Below, one piece after another: positions 1 to 10,639 of a stretch of DNA of 64,000 nucleotides (within the stretch, counting starts at the first letter, position 1; each line of letters opens with the position of its first letter). The notes beneath the pieces were generated by a model. The model worked only from the letters and a program-made list of their open reading frames with translations. It was not told where the DNA came from and made no database searches. Origin of the DNA: Nigrospora sphaerica (lineage: Eukaryota; Ascomycota; Sordariomycetes; Amphisphaeriales; Apiosporaceae); assembly GCA_018287875.1 (NCBI GenBank), contig JAGVVL010000022.1, positions 186,001 to 250,000 on the forward strand, written 5' to 3'. The translations under genes and the position numbers were made by a program.

Positions 1-432
1 TTCGGTCTTCCATTTCCGGTGTTGGCTTGCGGTGGCGGCGAATTGGATAACGAAGCTGATTCCTTGCCCTTCACAATAGCGTTGGACCACGTCCTGTCCC
101 CAGTATTCGGTAGCCTTCTTCAACCTCTGTCGGATCTTCGATCCCTCGGCCGCGGTACTGGTAAACTTTCGCCATGTCGTATCTTGTTTCCTGGTCTTGT
201 ATATCGTTGACTCGGAAAATGCTCGTTCGTAGAATGCGAATTCGATCTGTAAGGTGCTTTGTATACCAAGCAGCTGGTCGCGCTTGTGCTCGCAAAGGTC
301 GTATTTCTTCTCTTCGCTGTCGCAGGAACGGATAACGCTCAAGAATCGTTCCACCTGAATCGCTTTGGGTTCGCCGAGTAGCAGGAATCGCTCGTGAGCG
401 TCCGGGTCGATGGGGTTTGTCGGTTGGTTCAT
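1..432 (-). CDS. Hypothetical protein, N-terminal part, runs off the left edge
   Basis: The frame opens with ATG at 432 and stays open for 144 codons down to base 1, so the gene continues outside the window. The product begins MNQPTNPIDPDAHERF, is rich in charged residues, and looks helical with an RQRLKKATEYW segment near residue 108. No stop interrupts it and there is no low complexity, which supports real coding. I do not recognise the family. It lies on the same strand as the chromodomain gene at 1.5-2.5 kb, so the two could belong to one gene group, but that is only positional. Confidence 0.55.
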   Translation of the reverse strand, partial: MNQPTNPIDPDAHERFLLLGEPKAIQVERFLSVIRSCDSEEKKYDLCEHKRDQLLGIQSTLQIEFAFYERAFSESTIYKTRKQDTTWRKFTSTAAEGSKIRQRLKKATEYWGQDVVQRYCEGQGISFVIQFAATASQHRKWKTE

Positions 433-810
433 CGCACTGGATTGGTAGAGTAGAACTGTAAAGACAGAGAGACGAATTATCGCATTGGGGTTGTCAAATC
501 TCTGGGCCAGTAACGACGGGTCTTCAACGCACTAACCCGATTAAGGCAGGTGTGCAGCTGCACAACTGCTCCACTACGAGAGACGCCAACAAGTGACACA
601 GCGCCATCCTGACACGCTTTGAGCCTGAATGATGGATGATCAGGAGGGTTTTCAATTTTCGTCTGCGGATACTCGTAGGGAGTGTTGCAACTTGAGTTTG
701 GGTAGTTGCGACTGGTACATGCTAAGCGGTCGCGCCTAGCCGTCTTGCTTGGAAGTGGTTTAAGCGTCCTGCGCTCGTTATGCTTGGCCGCACCGAATCT
801 CGTCCATGGA

Positions 811-1112
811 ACATCACCAAGGTCGACTCCGTACAGCCAGGAGGTCCCTCAACCACGGGTGGGCGAAATTGGACAGCTCCATCGGTTGCCTTGCTCCAAC
901 ACGAGCTTCTTGACCGAGAAAAGCATACGCAGAGATGGGAATCATTGTAGGTAATTGAAACCATGTTCTTGTATCTGGAGCCTTTGTGGAGGCGATAGTC
1001 CATTGCGAATGGCGTCCAGCGCGAGGCTCGCTTCAAACAGATTCGACGTTTCCACATACGCAAAAGACAATTCAGCCCCTGAATGGAAGCCGTAAAACTT
1101 TTCCATTCCCAT
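811..1112 (-). pseudogene. Short coding relic in two overlapping frames
   Basis: One frame (1112 to 939) gives 57 residues starting MGMEKFYGFHSGAELSF and containing EASLALDAIRNGLSP. It stops at a TGA that overlaps an ATG (ATGA). The second frame (942 to 811) continues with a protein-like stretch (AYAFLGQEARVGARQP). The two look like one gene with one base missing near 942. The family is not recognised, and a chance pairing cannot be excluded. Confidence 0.3.
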
Positions 1113-1484
1113 CTCACTAGTAGCTCATGTTAGCATATACTCCTTGGGAGCAACTCCTAGGGTACTGACATCAGTGATGAGGCTATCCTCGCGATGTTAA
1201 ATAGCGCCGAGAGGCCGCTTACAAGCATGGTTTTGGGTCTCCCCAGGTGTTGTAGCGTAGCAACACAGCCAGCCTCGTTGGCGGCAGGCTGCACAAGCAA
1301 GGCGCGCTGTATCGCACTGAGAAGGAGATGAGCCGAAATGCGATTAGACTATAAAGTCAAAACGTTAGGTAGTATAAGGCATTTCACTAGCTGGCTGTCT
1401 CTTCTCAATTTTTGTAGATTCATGGTGTTTCGCCATGAAAGGTTGAGGACTCCCATTCCAGAAATACACTTGGAGTGCGTAGAT

Positions 1485-2516
1485 TTACCACCGAGGGGTT
1501 GCTTTTGGTCGTCCACGCTTTGCGAGATGCTTGCTTCGCCCGCCTTTGCTTTCCCAATATTCATGGAGTAGGTCCGGGCAAATGCTCTTCAACTTTGATT
1601 CCGCCTCCATGGTCGTATTTGTCCGGGTTGCAGGATATCCCACCCACTGCACTTCAAGTACGAATCGTTTCTTATGCTTCTCATGCCTCAAGATTTTGAA
1701 GACGTGATAACATTCTGGATGTGGAGAGTCTCCAGTTCGAAAAAGAGCTTGGGTTCTTCCGCCTTGCATTTCCCAATACTCGTATAACGTGTCTGCAGCT
1801 CCATTCTGGATTTCCTCTTCAGGTTCAAAAGTGGCCTTTTCCAATTCATCGGCCCATTTGACAAGCAACTCGATTTTGCCGTCTGAAAGTCTACGATGTC
1901 TCAAGAGTTTCTCCACCTCTTGCTCGACTTCCATGGTATCGATACTCTCGACTTGTTTCGGGGGTTGTTGGCTGGATCGTATTCCTCGACGTTGTCCAAA
2001 GGCGTCGGGCCATTTGTAGTGGATCTAGGGACGGGTTGCTTGTTTCGAGAGAGCTCTGGCAATAGGAGTTCTGGCGATAGAGATACAGTCAGATGTCCTG
2101 CAATGTTTCTAAGTTGGAGTACAGAACTGACCAGAATCACCCATATTGGCCAGTAGGATTACTTGTCTTCGCGCATTTCGGTCGTATTGTCGTTGGCCCG
2201 GGATTGTGTTCGACGCGCCGGTGATGTAAATTCCCAGTTGTCTTTCTGGCCGGTTTGTCCACGCTTTATTTGATTGCGCTGCGCTACAGTGCGATGTCAA
2301 TCAACATGTATTTTCAAGGCTATGCTGTCCGAACTGACTTGTGTTGTTCGTCGGCGAATGTCGCGACCGGACGCGTCGTGCTAATAGAAAGGCTTCGTCA
2401 GCCACGTCACCTTCGTCGTGCCTGGGACTCGAACACTCAGAATCGGTTGCTTGCCTACCATCGCCTTCAGGTCTATCAAATGCGCCTTCATTGCGTATGA
2501 CGCTGGTGTTCATCAT
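1485..2516 (-). pseudogene. Double-chromodomain protein with AT-hook-like tail, disrupted
   Basis: The 3' part (1934 to 1485) encodes two chromodomain-like segments. The first spans roughly EVEKLLRHRRLSDGKIEL to TLYEYW; the second starts at YHVFKILRHEKHKKRF and ends at LLHEYWESKGGR. A KRGRPK motif near the C-terminus resembles an AT-hook. Chromodomains bind methylated histone tails, so a chromatin or transposon-targeting role is likely. Upstream, two more open segments on the same strand (2516-2301 and 2300-2110) share one frame and are separated by a single TGA. A possible 34-nt GT-AG intron joins them to the 2140-1901 frame. That frame would enter the chromodomain frame if the C5 run near 1970 were C6. 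The gene therefore reads as one protein with one nonsense and one frameshift. Confidence 0.5.
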
Positions 2517-2519
2517 GAT

Positions 2520-3813
2520 TTGAGTTGTTGCTCCGCTCTCTGTCGCTGTTTTAGTTGCTTAGAGGAATCTGAGGATACCATTTATGATAGGATTCGTGGT
2601 CGCGCGCCGAGAAGCAGATTCAAACCACGTTAATCGGGTTGACTTGGGTGCCAGCTGGGACTCGACTAGCGTGAAGTGGCGCAAAATTACTAAGTCTTAG
2701 GCGTGGCGCAACCGGAATTTTCTTGCCCACACTGACACCTTCCATGCATCCCAGGCAACGCAAAATCGATAACAAATCGGCCGCACGGAGAACCCTCGAT
2801 TTCCATAGGGATTCGGGTGAAAAGATTATAATCAAGCATTCATTCTGTACATGGAGCATGGTGCACATATAGAGTGCAGCAGTGCACGGGTCATTCAAGC
2901 AAGGCTTCTCCGTCGCTACAGTATCTGTTGGAAGCCCAAGTGCCACACAGGACTTTACGTGCTCGTGTCCACGCTCATCGTCCCGACAATCCAAACACCG
3001 CCTTGACACCATCTTACTCACAGCGGGGGTGCCCCCTCACACCATCGACAGATAAGCGAGCCCCGACCACGTAGGGCAAGCCCGATGTCAGCGAACATGT
3101 CGATACCACGCCGCCCCAGCGGGCAATTTAGTCGAACCACCCACCCATTGCCCACCCGACTCAAAGTATCCATGTCTGCTAGGACGGCATGCATCGAGCT
3201 ATGGCATTGTGGATAATCTGGGCCGCGCAATGCAAACACCCAGCTGCCTCCTGTGGAGGAAGAGTGGGGGGGAGCGGGAAGGACGTTAGTCTTAGTGCCT
3301 TACTCACCTGTACCCGCCCAGTCGTCTGGCCCAATTAGGCTAACCCTGGCAACCCTACCTACGATGGTTGAGTAGCTGCTTTCGCTCGTCTAGCGCTCAG
3401 TTTTACACTATGTCCTTAACGAAAGACCCTGTAGCAGCAGCTGTCTAATAAACAGCTAGGCGGCAAGGCGATTAGCATGGTCGATTGGTAGGCGAAATAT
3501 AGTTCCAGACTCGAAACGGTGAAATATTGGAGTGGAATACACAAGATGCCAACAAGAGATGGAACAGCTGTTAGCTACAGGCGAAGGCATCAGCATCTCC
3601 GCGCGCGGGCTTTACATTTCTGCATTAGCGGACAGGGCCACTTGTCTACATCGGTGAGAGTAGCATAGAGTGGGTCGGCTGGCCAACAAAAGGGCCCACA
3701 GCTTCGCAGGCTGGGCCCATGCGTAACATGGCACGCGCTTTTGTTTATGCGTCCTTGCAAGTTTCAAATCCATCACCAGTTGCTGATGCAATGTTGTTGT
3801 ACGGCGCTATCAA
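2520..3813. other. Stretch without a supported gene
   Basis: I see no supportable coding region here. A 133-codon minus-strand frame (3021-2620) has no recognisable domain. The stretch may hold the promoter of the kinase-like gene that starts at 3814. Confidence 0.4.
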
Positions 3814-6175
3814 ATGGAGAACCGAGAATCGATGGAAACACTGTTGAGGCGCGTTCGAGAGCTTGAAGAACGCAACGAACTAGAACGTCAACGCGCCGAA
3901 GAAGCACAGCAGCAACACCAACTCGAACGACAACGCGCAGACGAAGCCATCCAACGCGCCGAAGAAGTAGAACAGCTCAACCGCCCGACAACCCTCTCTG
4001 AATACCTTCGAGAGTGCCACCAGCTCGTGTTCTCCAAGCTTCGAGTCGAGACCGATCGCAACCTTACCTCGAAGGGCTCCGTCACCAATCCGCGAAACAA
4101 ACACTGCCCGGCGCGCCTCGTCCCTTGGTCGGACTTCCTCGATCGACAGAGGGATGTCTTCGGTACCATCCAGTCGCTGTACCCGACCGCGACCCGAGCT
4201 TTTGAGAGCATAGGATTCTTGCGCGGCCTGGGGGAACGCATCGCGCGAAAGCAAATTGCCAATGAGAAAGATCTGGAATACTTCCAGCACATCAGTGTGG
4301 AGGACCCAGTGAGGTCGATCGTCGACCACCTCGTCTCCGTAGCCGAGGTCCGGGACGCATTCGACCTCGGGGAGGGGATTGTCTTCGAGAACCATCCGAA
4401 CGCTATCAGCGATGTTGCCGAGGAGGTGATTGACCGCCGTGCTGCTCCGCCGCGGCCCAGCACGCCCGAGCAAGCGCCCATCGACCGGGCCCGGCTGCGA
4501 CCCGACCAGATCTGCGTGTACCGGCGGGACGAGGGCTCTTCGACCCGACGGGTCATGTTGTACATCAACGAATACAAAGCCCCTCACAAAATCACGCCGC
4601 AGCACCTCCGCGCTGGGCTTCGTCCCATGAACATCTATGACGAAGTCGTAAACCGTCCTACAATCCCGACGCGCGACGATCCGGTGGCGCTATTTCAATA
4701 CCATTCCGAGCGACTGGTCGCGGCCGTCATCACGCAGACTTTCCACTACATGGTCGAGGGCGGCCTGGAATACGGCGTGATGACAACAGGAGAAAGCATC
4801 GTGTTTCTGAAGATGGACTGGTCGGATCCCACCACACTCGCGTACCACCTGGCCGAACCGGCGGCTGAAGTGCTCGCGCACCCGCGTGATGGTTGTTATT
4901 GCACAGCGGTTGGCCAGATGCTGGCTTTCAGCCTGATGGCTCTGGACCCTGCCGGGGAGAGGCGTCCCCACGGGCAAGACGAGCGGCGGTCGGCCATGAC
5001 GCGCCTGCATATCTGGTCGGAAGACTACGAGGCTATTCTAGGGTCAATGTCGGCGGAGGAACGGAAGGCACCGCCTTCCTCGCCCGCATGGGAGCCAGAA
5101 ACATACAGCAGTCAGGATCGGTCGCCGCGGGTCCTCCCAGCCAGAAAGAGACGGAGGACGCGGAGGGATGTGACAACGCTTGTCTCACGAGGACGGTCGC
5201 CCGATTCCTCCGACGAGGAAGACACACGGCCATCGCCCACGACACCGACGCCCACCGAGCCGAGGACCCAAGGCGAAAGAGGGCGGCAGAGCAAGCGAAA
5301 GCTTGCCCATCGTCTAGAGAATGACGGCGCCGGAGGCTCTTCGTGTGGCGATCGCGTACGGAATGCGCAGTATTGTACACAAAACTGCCTGCTTGGGCTG
5401 GTCAACCAGGCTCTACTCGATGAGCACTGCCCTAACGTGGCACTCCATCGCAGTCATGGGGAAGGGATCCACCACCCCATCAGCCACAGCGATTTCTTGA
5501 CGTTGCTTCGCGGCCAGCTCGAGCAGACGTTAGACGACGGCATCGAAAAGCTCGACAAGAGCGGAGCGCGGGGCGTCCTCTTCCGAGTGACTCTCCTGGC
5601 CTATGGCTATACCTTTGTTGGGAAGGGCACCGTTCCCGAGTTTATTGAGGATCTCGAACATGAGGCCGCGGTCTATGCGCGTCTGCGGCCGGTGCAAGGT
5701 AGATGCGTGCCCGTTTTCCTCGGGACGGTCGACCTACGTGCGATATCACGTACATACTACTACGACTTCCGGGTGCGAATCCAGTACATGATATTCTTAT
5801 CCTGGGGCGGTGAGAGCGGAACGCCAGCCGAGGGCACGATTGGCGCTGAAGACCTAAGCGGGCGCTTGCTCCATTCGCTCCGCAGCTTGCACGCCTGTGG
5901 AGTCGCCCACGGAGATCTCCGGCCCCCAATGTGCTACTCAACAAGGAGGCGGGGCAGATTATGATTATTGATTTCGAACGAGCTTTCCTGATGGATCCAC
6001 CTCGCCCCCTCTTGCGTCGCTGGCGCCGAACAAGCGGAAGCGTAGCATAGGCAATGGCGGAGCTGCTGGCAAGAGAATGAGTCAAGGTTCTTTGGTAGGG
6101 AAGGGCCAACAATTGCTACGCGACGACACGCAGGCTGCCATGGCGATGTTTACGGAGCTACCAAGTAGTTCTTAA
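3814..6175 (+). pseudogene. Kinase-like protein with N-terminal coiled coil and nuclease-like middle domain, frameshifted
   Basis: ATG at 3814 opens a 716-codon frame. Residues 1-55 are a Glu/Arg/Gln-rich coiled coil. Around residue 250 a strand followed by EYKAPHK, then YGVMTTGESIVFLKMDW near 321-337, resembles the E-x-K core and following strand of PD-(D/E)XK nuclease folds. Residues about 420-500 are disordered, with RKRRRTRR. The C-terminus has a kinase-like catalytic loop, HGDLRP near residue 699. The frame leaves the family pattern at a C5 run (5923-5927): with six C it would read on to NVLLN and then a DFE motif (metal-binding Asp). A second C5 run (6005-6009) again needs six C to continue to the stop at 6173-6175. 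The kinase lobe is short, so activity is doubtful. Similar fungal proteins are usually annotated only as hypothetical or kinase-like. Confidence 0.6.
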
Positions 6176-8017
6176 TTGAGTAAAGCATGCATAATAGCCA
6201 CTTGCTCTTCGTCGTGGTTCTTTTCTAGCTCGAAACACTCTGGCCTTGAGCAAAAGTCGGCGGTGCGTAAGACTAGCCTGCTACCCTGGCGTATATGGTG
6301 ACGAATAAGCCAACCTCGGGCTGGCCACAGATGGCCTTTGGTAGATAGCGCATGTCTTCTAGTTATCTCATCCCAGTGTGGCATCTGTGGAGAACGGTTT
6401 TCTCCAGCGGATTTCGGTCTGCTAGCTCGGTGTGCCGTTACGCTCGTACGTCTCTATCCGGTGGTAGGGAGATGGGATTTGGTGGTATCGACGTTCACAA
6501 GGCAGCAACCAACTCCAGAGCCGCTGTGGGTACGGTATGTTCATCACTCCAGTTACCGAACAGCGACAGCGCGCTATGAAAGCCTCTAGGCCTGCCTTAA
6601 GGGTGGGGTCCGGATTCTAGCAGGGCCCAAGAGAACCTGCTGTGGGGTAGCTCATGGCCCGATTCGAGTTTGGGCGACGTCTTTCCAACTAGAATCTCAG
6701 TGGCTAAGCTTGAAACACGGGCACGCGAGAACAGGATGTAGGTTATTAAGAAATTGAAGAACCTGCCATGATAGATTTCGGTTTCTTTTCCATTTCACTA
6801 TGCCTAGCCTCCCCCACCCTGGAAGATATTAGGCCGCGTGGATTTTCCGGCCGACGGAGCTTGGAAGGCCGTTCAATGGGCGTTATGTTTCCAGCTACAT
6901 CTAATGGCTTCGTTACATAAAGTGCCGATCACATAAACAGGAACAGATACTGCCGGAGTTTCGGTGTGCAAGGGTCTCTCGAAGAGCCTCAGTCGTGCCC
7001 CAACGCTCTGTTTGGTTGTTTTTCTTCGATCTTAGCCGTCCTTCTCGCCTTGGGCCTCTGCGGAACCATGCATCTCGGCCAGCACCGCCAGTGGATTGGA
7101 AGTGACCTCGGAAGAAGGTGGCAGTCGTCCTGCAGACGCCGGGTTTGGGTGTACAGAGCCGTGCCGCTCCATGAGTTCGGCGTGGGGGGGAGGTTTGGTA
7201 ATCGAACTGTTCACAGCTCCCGGCCGCTCGAGCGCGCGGATAAGATCCTGCTGCGCCTGGACGAGTTGTCTCTACAGCACATGGGATTTGTAGCTGTGTA
7301 ACCCTCCCTGGTAGCTGGGCTATGGCGATTTGAAGGTGTATAACCTTTTGACGCAGGCGACATACGTACTACCCGACCGGGCCGACCGGGGACGTGTTGA
7401 TGGTGGCAAAAATCTGCATAGGAACGAACAGGAAAGAACATCGCTTCAGCAGCTGGTCAATCGGCGCTGCTCCGAAAAGCCAACATCGCCATGCTATCTT
7501 GGTCGCATGGTAGAGAACATATGTATCTATGCATGCACATACTAGTACATAGGCCCAAGTAATCAAGGTCAAGTCTCCGAGTAGCGAGATGGCCATGGGC
7601 AGACGAAACGGAGGAGAAGAAAGAAGCGCTGTCTCCCGAGGGCGTGCGGAAAAACAGCGATCGGGCAGGCGAGGCAGGTAGTGTGAACGAACCAAAGTGT
7701 CCAAAACCAGAGCAGGGTCGTTTTGTGCACCATAGCGGCTGTATCACCTCACCTACAGGGCTAGGCTCCACTGTCGACACCGGAATGGACAGCGGCCAAG
7801 GTGGAACTGAGCCACTTCCGACCCAGCGCGGGGTGCGTCGCTTCCAACCCAGTCTCTCGTGCGCAACCTCTCCCGCTACAGCGACGTCCAGGCAATATCA
7901 ACACTTAGTCGCCTTTGAAACCGACGTTAAGCAACTATTTCAGCATGGACGCCGCAACGAGCATCACATCGACTATGATACGGCCCGGAAGCCAATTCCG
8001 TCAAATCCAGCGCGACC
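6176..8017. other. Stretch without a supported gene
   Basis: Several short frames exist on both strands. The best is a 70-codon minus frame at 6384-6172 with the charged tail ECFELEKNHDEEQVA. None has a domain or convincing exon structure. I see no repeat shared with the rest of the window. Confidence 0.35.
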
Positions 8018-8249
8018 ATGGCTCATAGTAAGGGCCAGAAGGACAAGATTCGGAAGAGCGGCCTGTCTCCAGAACAAAGTAATCAAGCTGGGCCAGCACT
8101 GTGATGTCTTCAGCGCGCTCGCGTACTGGAACCCAACGCATAAGAGGATGGAGACGGTGATGCATCTCCCGCGCGGCCAGACATTGCCCGACGTGAACAG
8201 GCTGATTTGTGTTCTCCCCGACGGTCCTCCTTCATCGGCCGGTGGCTGA
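8018..8249 (+). pseudogene. MADS/SRF-like small protein fragment, frameshifted
   Basis: ATG at 8018 gives MAHSKGQKDKIRKSGLSPEQ, a basic N-terminus typical of short fungal MADS-like hypothetical proteins. A frame change near 8070 then leads into KVIKLGQHCDVFSAL and NPTHKRMETVMHLP, which matches the expected K-x2-x-LG-x2-x-DV core followed by a beta hairpin and a P-x-V-N-R-L end. This assignment rests on remembered family shape, not a search. The frame break suggests a relic or a sequencing indel. Confidence 0.35.
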
Positions 8250-8683
8250 CAGCAATAGCTACGCCGGCTAGCAACCGATAACGCTCATTCTCGGGCAGGA
8301 GCTCGCGTGACCCGATCAAGCGCCGCCGCCCAACTAGTTGAGCCCGAGCATGCGCGGGTCGCCGATCATGCCCTGAATGCCGACCACGAACCAATGGTCG
8401 ACCCTGATGCGAACGCTGATTCCGACATGGACGCTGAGTACGAAACCGACCCCGACTACAATCCAGGTGTGGTCGCTGTTTCAGGCCCCGTGTCGGCCTA
8501 CGATGGCTTTCCCGACGATGAGGGCGTCACCGTGGGTACCGACAATCCCCGAAGCAGGCAGCAAAAGCTTTTACCACAGAGGCTCGTGCAGCCGAGGTTC
8601 TTGCAACAAGAGAAAAGAGGTAGGCACGACCAGGATTGAAGCTAGGGCCATTAGAGCATGCATTACTGACCGTAGTCTCGCAG

Positions 8684-9093
8684 AATACCAACCGGCCGTC
8701 AGCCAGCCTTCCAGCGCCGCGTCGAGCGATACGACAAACAATGCGACACCGTCAGTACCAGCAAGAGAGCATGCTCCCAACAACATTAAAAAACCTTTGC
8801 CGACGGGCTTCGGTAGAAAGCACCAGCGACAGCTGGGACGGCAGACGGTATCGCTTGCGTCCCTCAAGCGGGCGGGAGGGCAGCGCGTGGCCGTGAATGG
8901 GTTCGGTTGCCCGAGACCACCGGCTGCAGGGGTGGGCCTACGGAGAGGGGAGGCGGGGCTGGCGTGTAGGCCCATACAGGTGTTGGCGGATGGCCGGAGG
9001 TCCCAGGTGAAGATGCAGCGAGAGCAAGTGGCGAAAATTCTAAGCTTGTTCGACGAGCTGAGCACAGGTTTAGGAAGCTTTGAGTTTCGGTAG
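8684..9093 (+). pseudogene. Unrecognised coding relic, related to 48.2-48.5 kb
   Basis: A possible acceptor (CGCAG at 8683) precedes an open frame to the stop at 9093. The frame includes SDTTNNATPSVPAREH, RQLGRQ and a C-terminal helix MQREQVAKILSLFDEL. The same protein pattern (SDTMNNATQSVPARDH, QLGRQ) occurs on the minus strand at 48.2-48.5 kb. Conservation of the reading frame between diverged copies supports past coding. A possible donor (AAAGAG|GTAGGC near 8620) would join it to the acidic frame at 8307-8639. Function unknown. Confidence 0.35.
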
Positions 9094-9467
9094 AGGGCCC
9101 TCTCTAAGTAGGAGGTATGACTATGAAGCGTTTTGTTCTTTTGGAAGTCGGGCCTTGCGGACTGTACACTCCTGAACGGGTACCACGTCATGCCACGGAC
9201 GGCAAGCTCGTGGGCGACGGGTCTCGTGCTGACGATGGTGTACGAAGTCCACATTCTTCCATCGCGCCCTACCGTCACGCTGGTTGCCCAGTCATCGAAC
9301 GGTCAGCACGGCCGTGGGCTAAACCGTCCACACGACCGATGTCGAAAGATTGGTCGCTTAGAGGGACTTTTGTTTATGGCTGTCGCCCTGACGGCCACAT
9401 AGTTACGGCTTGCCACTGGTATGATACATGGCCAGACACGAATTAAGCCGCCGTATCCTTCCAACAT

Positions 9468-10602
9468 TCATTTCTCTCCCAGCAAGATTTCGATGGCGGC
9501 TGCAACCACACAACGATAGCCAAAGTGTTGAGCGGTCTCCGCTGCATCGTATCCCTCTTTCTGCCAGTATTCCATCATCGCCGAACCCGAGGTTCCAAGA
9601 TGGAGTCCCAAGACCTACGGCTGAGCCCACAAACCGTCGTCCTGCATATCCTCTTCGCCCCGCGTGGCTACCTCCCGTTCGAATACCGCCTTGACCTGCG
9701 ACAACCAGCCCATGAGCCGTTGCATCTGTTGTTGCAATCTGGTCGCACCGCGTGAGAAAGAAGGAACGATGATGGGCAATCCACAACTTACATGCGCTCT
9801 ATCTTTTGCGTGCTATAGAACATAGGACGGTCAGCTTGGCCCCTTCCTAGGGTTCAGATAACCTACGAATTCTGAATGCTGCGAGAATCACCCATTATGG
9901 TTAGCGAATGCGGTCAATGGGTTCGGGTCAACTTACGCCTGGCCCCAACGGTTCAGCTCGGCTTCTTGGCTGCTAAACCGACTCGAAAGTTCGTGGAGCT
10001 CGTGCAGGACCATATCGAATTTTCGGGGCGCGTCGGTGGCGCTATGGGATACTCTACATCTCCGTCAGTCCAACCTCCGCATCTGGTTTAGAGAGGGAAT
10101 GCTCGTACGTGGTTGACGGACCGAAGGGGTCGTCCACGAACCTCTCCTCGTACCCCTCCGGCTCGCCATCGTACAAGCCAGTGGAGGCCGGCAAAGACAT
10201 GTGAGGCTGGGAGGGGGCGCTGGAATAGGATGGGAGGAGGCTGGCACGAGCGCAGGCGGAGCAGGCGGAAAGTTGAACCCTGGCCTGTGATACCAAAGCC
10301 AGCCGAGTTGCGATGGTGTCGCGGACGGCCCTGGCGCTGGCCATTGTACTTCTGGGAGCTCACATTGCCTGTGGAAGGGGCTTAGACAGAGAAGAAACAG
10401 AAATCTGACCTGGAATTCCTCCAAGGGTGATAAAAAGTGGTCTAACGGGTGTCTACCATGTGCTTGATATAGGAATTGATTCAATACATACGCTTATCCT
10501 GTGGAACTGGGTATAGCTCAGACCAGAAAAGATGTTTCGCAGGTCCTTCCTGAACAGCTGCCACTCGGGTGCATTACATTGCCAATATTCGAACAGGCGC
10601 AT
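9468..10602 (-). pseudogene. Multi-exon coiled-coil gene with micro-exon, one nonsense and one frameshift
   Basis: Four introns fit together in phase: 10108-10054, 9936-9879 (with CTAAC branch point), 9866-9813 and 9791-9739. They leave exons ending at 10109 and spanning 10053-9937, 9878-9867 (12 nt), 9812-9792 (21 nt) and 9738-9468. The joined reading gives FDMVLHELHELSSRF, then TQKIERILQQQMQRLM and VKAVFEREVATRGEED, a helical coiled coil. A TAG at 9617-9615 interrupts the last exon; the frame continues as MMEYWQKEGYDAAE to a TGA at 9470-9468. In the first clear exon (10368-10109) the proline-rich part joins the rest only if the run at 10213-10217 had six bases. An upstream exon (10602 to about 10490, EYWQCNAPEWQLFRKD) probably belongs to it, but its junction is unresolved. 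Family not recognised. Confidence 0.5.
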
Positions 10603-10639
10603 CGCACCCACAAGAGGAGTGACGGATGGGATACATGAG

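Noticed and set aside
2400..2450. tRNA-like T-loop (GTTCGAGTCCCA on the minus strand)
   Set aside because: No acceptor stem, D-arm or anticodon arm can be built around it.
3880..4605. Minus-strand frames of 229 and 241 codons opposite the kinase-like gene
   Set aside because: They are antisense shadows of a GC-rich coding region and have no domain; the plus strand has the motifs.
8571..9278. 235-codon minus frame
   Set aside because: It is opposite the better supported plus-strand pattern that is conserved at 48.2-48.5 kb, and its composition is implausible.
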